64,000 bases of DNA from Thiomicrorhabdus sp963677355 (GTDB taxonomy: Bacteria; Pseudomonadota; Gammaproteobacteria; Thiomicrospirales; Thiomicrospiraceae), in assembly GCA_963677355.2 (NCBI GenBank), contig CAXXXQ010000002.1:558001-622000 (forward strand), read 5' to 3'. This document shows, piece after piece, positions 60,259-64,000 of this stretch (its first letter is position 1; the number at the start of each line of letters is the position of its first letter). Made by a program: the position numbers and the translations under genes. Under the pieces are notes generated by a model that saw only the letters and a program-made list of their open reading frames with translations, did not search any database and was not told the origin of the DNA.

Positions 60259-61674
60259 ATGTCTACATCTTCAACTAGTTTTTCCGTTCTCGAACAGTCT
60301 GTACAAAACTTTCTCTCAACGATCGAACCTGAGCAAACTCTTTTTATCGCCTACAGCGGCGGACTGGATTCTACCGTCCTGTTGCATCTTCTCGTGCAGA
60401 GCCGTCAAAAAATAGATATTTCGCAAAGATTAATTGCTTTACATGTAAATCATCACCTACAGCCCGAAGCTGATAGCTGGCAGGCTCACAGTGAGTCTTT
60501 TGCTTTGGGTCTTGGCGTTGAGTTTCATAGCCTCGATATCGAAGTCGACAATACTCGCCGTAAGGGGATCGAAGCGGCTGCGAGAGCAAAGCGTTATCAA
60601 GCTCTATTCCAAGAGATTGTGCGTATAGACCCCAACGGCGTATTGTTAACGGCACATCATCAGCGTGATCAGGCGGAAACCGTCTTGCTGAATTTGTCTA
60701 GAGGGGCAGGGGTTAACGGTTTGGCCGCTATGCAAGCCTGCGCTGAACATCCCGTTGAGAAGGTGTTTGCACATGATTCATCGGTAAAAGCAAGCAAAAC
60801 AGGCGTGACTCTCAGGCAGTGTCGTCCTTTATTAAATGCTGGCTATCAATCTCTGGTTGATTACGCCAAACAGCACAAGCTATCTTATGTTGAGGATGCC
60901 AGTAACGAAGATGTCCGTTTTGCAAGGAATCTAGTTAGACATAGAGTGCTTCCGGAGCTTTGTGCAGTTTGGCCCGAATTCGAAAATAAATTGGCTAAAA
61001 CCGCTACTTACATGCAAGAAGCAGTGGAGCTGTTAGATGAATATGCCGCTCAGATGCTACAGCAAGCCTTACATACGCACGATTTTATCGAACTCAGTGC
61101 TTTATCCAATCGACAAAGAAAAAATTTACTGCGTTATTGGTTCAAGAGGTTTTGGCCCCAGATCACCTTGAGTGAAAAGCATTATGCATGGATTCTGCAA
61201 GGTTTGGATGGTTATCATAACAGTGCAAACCAGTCATACTGCTATCGACTTTCAGATGGTGAATTAAGATTGTATTTAAACCGAGTCTATTATCTCCGTG
61301 ATTCGCGGCTACCTTTTCATTATGAGTTTTCAGGCATTGAATCGTTAAACCATTTTATCGCAGAGCTTACATTGCAGAATGAACGTAAAGAATTAATAGT
61401 TTCTACAAAAATCAATAAGCTAGATTGTTGTTCTAAAGTGATTTTGCGCTCTATCGAGTCGAATGACAAAATCAATAAAAAGAAATTGAAGACTTTTTTT
61501 CAAAAGAATGCCGTTCCGGCATGGCAAAGAAAATACTGGCCGGTTATCGAATTGGAATCGACAGATAAGCTGATTGTGATAGGATGCAATGAGTGTAGCG
61601 ATTATGATTTGGATGAGAACTTTTCTACTTTTTTACTCGGTTACTCGCAGCGCCTGAAATTAGGTGCGCAGTAA
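60259..61674 (+). CDS. tilS: tRNA(Ile)-lysidine synthase TilS
   Basis: An enzyme of about 471 residues (E. coli 432) that converts C34 of the minor isoleucine tRNA to lysidine, allowing AUA decoding. The PP-loop is SGGLDS (33-38) in LFIAYSGGLDSTVLLHLL, and HHQRDQAETVLLNLSRGAG is the second conserved block. The C-terminal TilS substrate-binding domains are present. The ATG at 60259 is chosen because AAAAGG lies eight bases upstream; a GTG at 60250 is too close to that site. Confidence 0.95.
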   Translation: MSTSSTSFSVLEQSVQNFLSTIEPEQTLFIAYSGGLDSTVLLHLLVQSRQKIDISQRLIALHVNHHLQPEADSWQAHSESFALGLGVEFHSLDIEVDNTRRKGIEAAARAKRYQALFQEIVRIDPNGVLLTAHHQRDQAETVLLNLSRGAGVNGLAAMQACAEHPVEKVFAHDSSVKASKTGVTLRQCRPLLNAGYQSLVDYAKQHKLSYVEDASNEDVRFARNLVRHRVLPELCAVWPEFENKLAKTATYMQEAVELLDEYAAQMLQQALHTHDFIELSALSNRQRKNLLRYWFKRFWPQITLSEKHYAWILQGLDGYHNSANQSYCYRLSDGELRLYLNRVYYLRDSRLPFHYEFSGIESLNHFIAELTLQNERKELIVSTKINKLDCCSKVILRSIESNDKINKKKLKTFFQKNAVPAWQRKYWPVIELESTDKLIVIGCNECSDYDLDENFSTFLLGYSQRLKLGAQ

Positions 61675-61809
61675 TAATGGATTCAGCCCTGTTAAAACTT
61701 GAATTAGCTTAATTAAATCATTGCTGAGAAGGGGACGATAAGCTATAATGCACATCCATTCTGATTACCTTCATATCGTATTTTCAAAACATCAAAAAAG
61801 TGTGAATTG

Positions 61810-63435
61810 ATGACTAATTTTATATTTGTAACAGGTGGCGTAGTTTCCTCGCTAGGAAAAGGTATTGCGGCCGCATCTTTGGGTGCTTTACTTGAGGCGA
61901 GAGGCCTTAAAGTCAGCATGTTAAAAATGGATCCGTATATCAACGTTGATCCGGGTACTATGAGCCCATTTCAACACGGCGAGGTATTCGTTACCGATGA
62001 TGGTGCCGAAACCGACTTGGATTTGGGTCACTATGAACGTTTCGTTCAGCGTCATTTCACTAAACGCAATAGTTTCTCTACCGGTCAGGTATATGAAACG
62101 GTTATCCGTAATGAACGTCGCGGGGATTACCTTGGCGGAACGGTTCAGGTCATTCCGCATGTTACGGACGAGATCAAGAACAGAATCAAAAGCGCTGCAG
62201 CCGGTTCGGATGTCGCTCTTGTTGAGGTCGGTGGAACGGTCGGTGATATTGAATCCTTACCGTTTCTGGAAGCGATTCGTCAGTTGAGCTTGGAAGTAGG
62301 GCGTGACCGTTCGCTTTTTATGCACCTGACCTTATTGCCATATATTTCTGTAGCCGGTGAAGTGAAAACCAAACCGACTCAGCACTCGGTAAAAGAGTTA
62401 CGTTCTATCGGTATACAGCCGGATATTCTGATTTGCCGCTCAGAGATGGCGCTGGAATCCAGTGAGAAACGTAAAATCGCACTATTTACCAACGTTGAAG
62501 AGAAGGCGGTAATCAGCTCCTTGGATGCAAAAACCATCTATCAAGTGCCTCGGATGTTGCATGAGCAAGGTTTGGATGATTTAGTCGTCAAACGTCTTGG
62601 TATTGATGCGAAACCGGCCGATTTAAGCGATTGGGATGCAGTAGTCAGTGCTCAGTTGAATCCTGAACGTACTGTAGAGATCGCGATGGTCGGTAAGTAT
62701 GTCGACCTGACTGAAGCATACAAGTCATTGATTGAAGCGCTTATCCATGCCGGTATTCATACCAAAACTCGTGTAAACATTGATTATATTGATTCTGAGT
62801 CTCTGGAAACGGACGGTATCGATGTATTGAAATCAAAAGATGCGATTTTAGTACCGGGTGGTTTTGGTGAACGCGGTGTTGAAGGCAAAATTTTAGCGAT
62901 TCAATATGCTCGTGAAAATAAGGTTCCTTATTTAGGCATTTGCCTAGGTATGCAAATGGCTGTGGTTGAATATGCCCGCCATGTAGCCGGTATCAAAGAT
63001 GCGCACAGTAGCGAACTTGATCCGAATACACCTAATCCGGTTGTCGCTCTAATTACCGAGTGGACCGATGAGAATGGTAATAAGGTTGAGCGTACCGAAG
63101 ATACCGATTTAGGCGGAACAATGCGCCTTGGAGCACAAAATTGTGTATTGCAATCGGGATCAAAGTTACGCGAAATTTACGGTTCGGATGTCATTAGTGA
63201 GCGTCACCGTCATCGTTATGAAGTCAACGACGGCTATGTGGCTAAGTTGGAACAAGCCGGTTTGGTGATTTCAGGACGCTCCGAAGACGGCAGTCTGGTC
63301 GAGACTGTTGAGATTAAAGAGCACCCTTGGTTTGTCGCTTGTCAGTTCCATCCTGAATTTACATCGACACCTCGTAACGGTCATAAATTATTCAGCGCTT
63401 TTGTTGAAGCGGCTAACCAATATAAGAATTCATAA
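61810..63435 (+). CDS. pyrG: CTP synthase PyrG
   Basis: A 541-residue CTP synthase (E. coli 545) that aminates UTP with glutamine. The N-terminal synthetase domain starts NFIFVTGGVVSSLGKGIAAASLG with its P-loop. The C-terminal glutaminase has the nucleophile Cys378 in GICLGMQ and the partner His514/Glu516 in CQFHPEF. The ATG at 61810 is preferred over an adjacent TTG at 61807. kdsA follows after 17 bases, a conserved order in gammaproteobacteria. Confidence 0.98.
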   Translation: MTNFIFVTGGVVSSLGKGIAAASLGALLEARGLKVSMLKMDPYINVDPGTMSPFQHGEVFVTDDGAETDLDLGHYERFVQRHFTKRNSFSTGQVYETVIRNERRGDYLGGTVQVIPHVTDEIKNRIKSAAAGSDVALVEVGGTVGDIESLPFLEAIRQLSLEVGRDRSLFMHLTLLPYISVAGEVKTKPTQHSVKELRSIGIQPDILICRSEMALESSEKRKIALFTNVEEKAVISSLDAKTIYQVPRMLHEQGLDDLVVKRLGIDAKPADLSDWDAVVSAQLNPERTVEIAMVGKYVDLTEAYKSLIEALIHAGIHTKTRVNIDYIDSESLETDGIDVLKSKDAILVPGGFGERGVEGKILAIQYARENKVPYLGICLGMQMAVVEYARHVAGIKDAHSSELDPNTPNPVVALITEWTDENGNKVERTEDTDLGGTMRLGAQNCVLQSGSKLREIYGSDVISERHRHRYEVNDGYVAKLEQAGLVISGRSEDGSLVETVEIKEHPWFVACQFHPEFTSTPRNGHKLFSAFVEAANQYKNS

Positions 63436-63452
63436 GGGAAAGGTAAGATTAG

Positions 63453-64000
63453 ATGAAATTATGTGGCTTTGATGTCGGAATTGATCAACCTTTTTTCCTG
63501 ATTGCCGGTCCTTGTGTAATCGAATCTGAGCAGCTTGCACTTGATACGGCTGGTCAGTTAAAAGAGATGACTGATGCTTTAGGTATCCCATTTATTTATA
63601 AATCATCGTATGATAAGGCTAACCGTTCATCAACCAAGAGCTTTCGCGGTTTAGGGATTGAAACCGGTTTGGCAATTCTGCAAAAGGTTAAAGATGAGAT
63701 TGGGGTGCCGGTTTTGACCGATGTGCACGAAGATACGCCTTTGGAAGAGGTTGCATCTGTTGTCGATGTGATGCAGACGCCAGCGTTTTTGGTTCGTCAG
63801 ACCAATTTTATCCAAAACGTTTGTCGACAGGGGATTCCGGTCAATATTAAAAAAGGCCAGTTTCAGGCACCTTGGGATATGGATCAAGTAGTGGCGAAGG
63901 CACGTGAAGTTGGAAACGAGAATATCATGGTGTGCGATAGAGGAACTTCTTTCGGCTACAACACGCTGGTTTCGGATATGCGCGGTTTAGCTTCAATGCG
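63453..64000 (+). CDS. kdsA: 3-deoxy-8-phosphooctulonate synthase KdsA, N-terminal part
   Basis: A gene cut by the right edge of the window after 182 codons (E. coli KdsA 284). It begins MKLCGFDVGIDQPFFLIAGP followed by CVIESEQLALDTA, and continues with YKSSYDKANRSS, VPVLTDVHE and VNIKKGQFQAPWDM, all family signatures. It condenses phosphoenolpyruvate with arabinose 5-phosphate to make the Kdo precursor of LPS, complementing the lpx genes upstream in the window. AAGGGAAAGG upstream supplies the ribosome-binding site. Confidence 0.97.
   Translation, partial: MKLCGFDVGIDQPFFLIAGPCVIESEQLALDTAGQLKEMTDALGIPFIYKSSYDKANRSSTKSFRGLGIETGLAILQKVKDEIGVPVLTDVHEDTPLEEVASVVDVMQTPAFLVRQTNFIQNVCRQGIPVNIKKGQFQAPWDMDQVVAKAREVGNENIMVCDRGTSFGYNTLVSDMRGLASM

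Overview
The window is 64 kb of a gammaproteobacterial chromosome with moderate GC content. It is almost fully coding and carries essential genes in the gammaproteobacterial order (rpsB-tsf-pyrH-frr-uppS-cdsA-rseP-bamA-skp-lpxD-fabZ-lpxA-lpxB-rnhB and accA-tilS-pyrG-kdsA). A complete LPS and outer-membrane assembly set, mono-haem cytochrome c, CheV, a large MCP and an Na+-coupled transporter suggest a motile, respiring, probably aquatic or marine bacterium. A Thiomicrospira/Hydrogenovibrio-like sulfur oxidiser is my best guess, but that rests on general impression and not on a diagnostic gene. No rRNA, tRNA, CRISPR array, transposase or prophage was seen.

Layout. 1-1.7 kb: ferric-iron ABC importer (permease cut by the window edge, binding protein), a Fur-box-like dyad and a divergent Cys-rich small protein. 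1.8-8.7 kb: rimO, a membrane diguanylate cyclase, a DNA glycosylase, the tRNA-hydroxylation protein trhP with its ferredoxin neighbour, a GST and a secreted unknown. 8.7-16.9 kb: a poly-HAMP chemoreceptor, a UbiA prenyltransferase, cysM, a CYTH protein, a TolC-like channel and a Tat lipoprotein solute-binding protein. 16.9-21.2 kb: two inverted DUF2202 paralogues separate that binding protein from an L,D-transpeptidase and two peptide-type ABC permeases. 21.2-22.7 kb: a small AT-rich accessory patch with a P-loop protein, a GSNN-repeat membrane protein and a non-coding block of nested palindromes. 22.7-36.6 kb: housekeeping genes (MOSC, nagZ, mscS, START protein, murB, NSS transporter, cNMP protein, dapE/yffB/dapD, glyoxalase, glnD, map). 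36.6-50.2 kb: translation and envelope superoperon. 50.2-58.9 kb: cheV, zinc-free L36, yoaA, tsaB, a universal stress protein, a secreted unknown, a cytochrome c, ycaO and a DUF481 porin-like protein. 59.2-64 kb: accA, tilS, pyrG and truncated kdsA.

How the genes fit together. Several functional partners occur here: RimO and YcaO (S12 methylthiolation), TrhP and YfhL (tRNA hydroxylation), DapD and DapE (diaminopimelate), MurB/NagZ/L,D-transpeptidase/peptide transporter (murein synthesis and turnover), UppS/CdsA/RseP/BamA/Skp/LpxA/B/D/FabZ/KdsA (outer membrane), and the MCP with CheV (chemotaxis). The likeliest places for undescribed biology are the 21.2-22.7 kb patch, the DUF2202 pair lying between parts of a peptide transporter, and the iron-locus Cys-rich protein. 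No large novel multi-gene defence or metabolic system is evident. Seven genes appear to start with TTG and five with GTG, so start assignments were made from ribosome-binding-site spacing.
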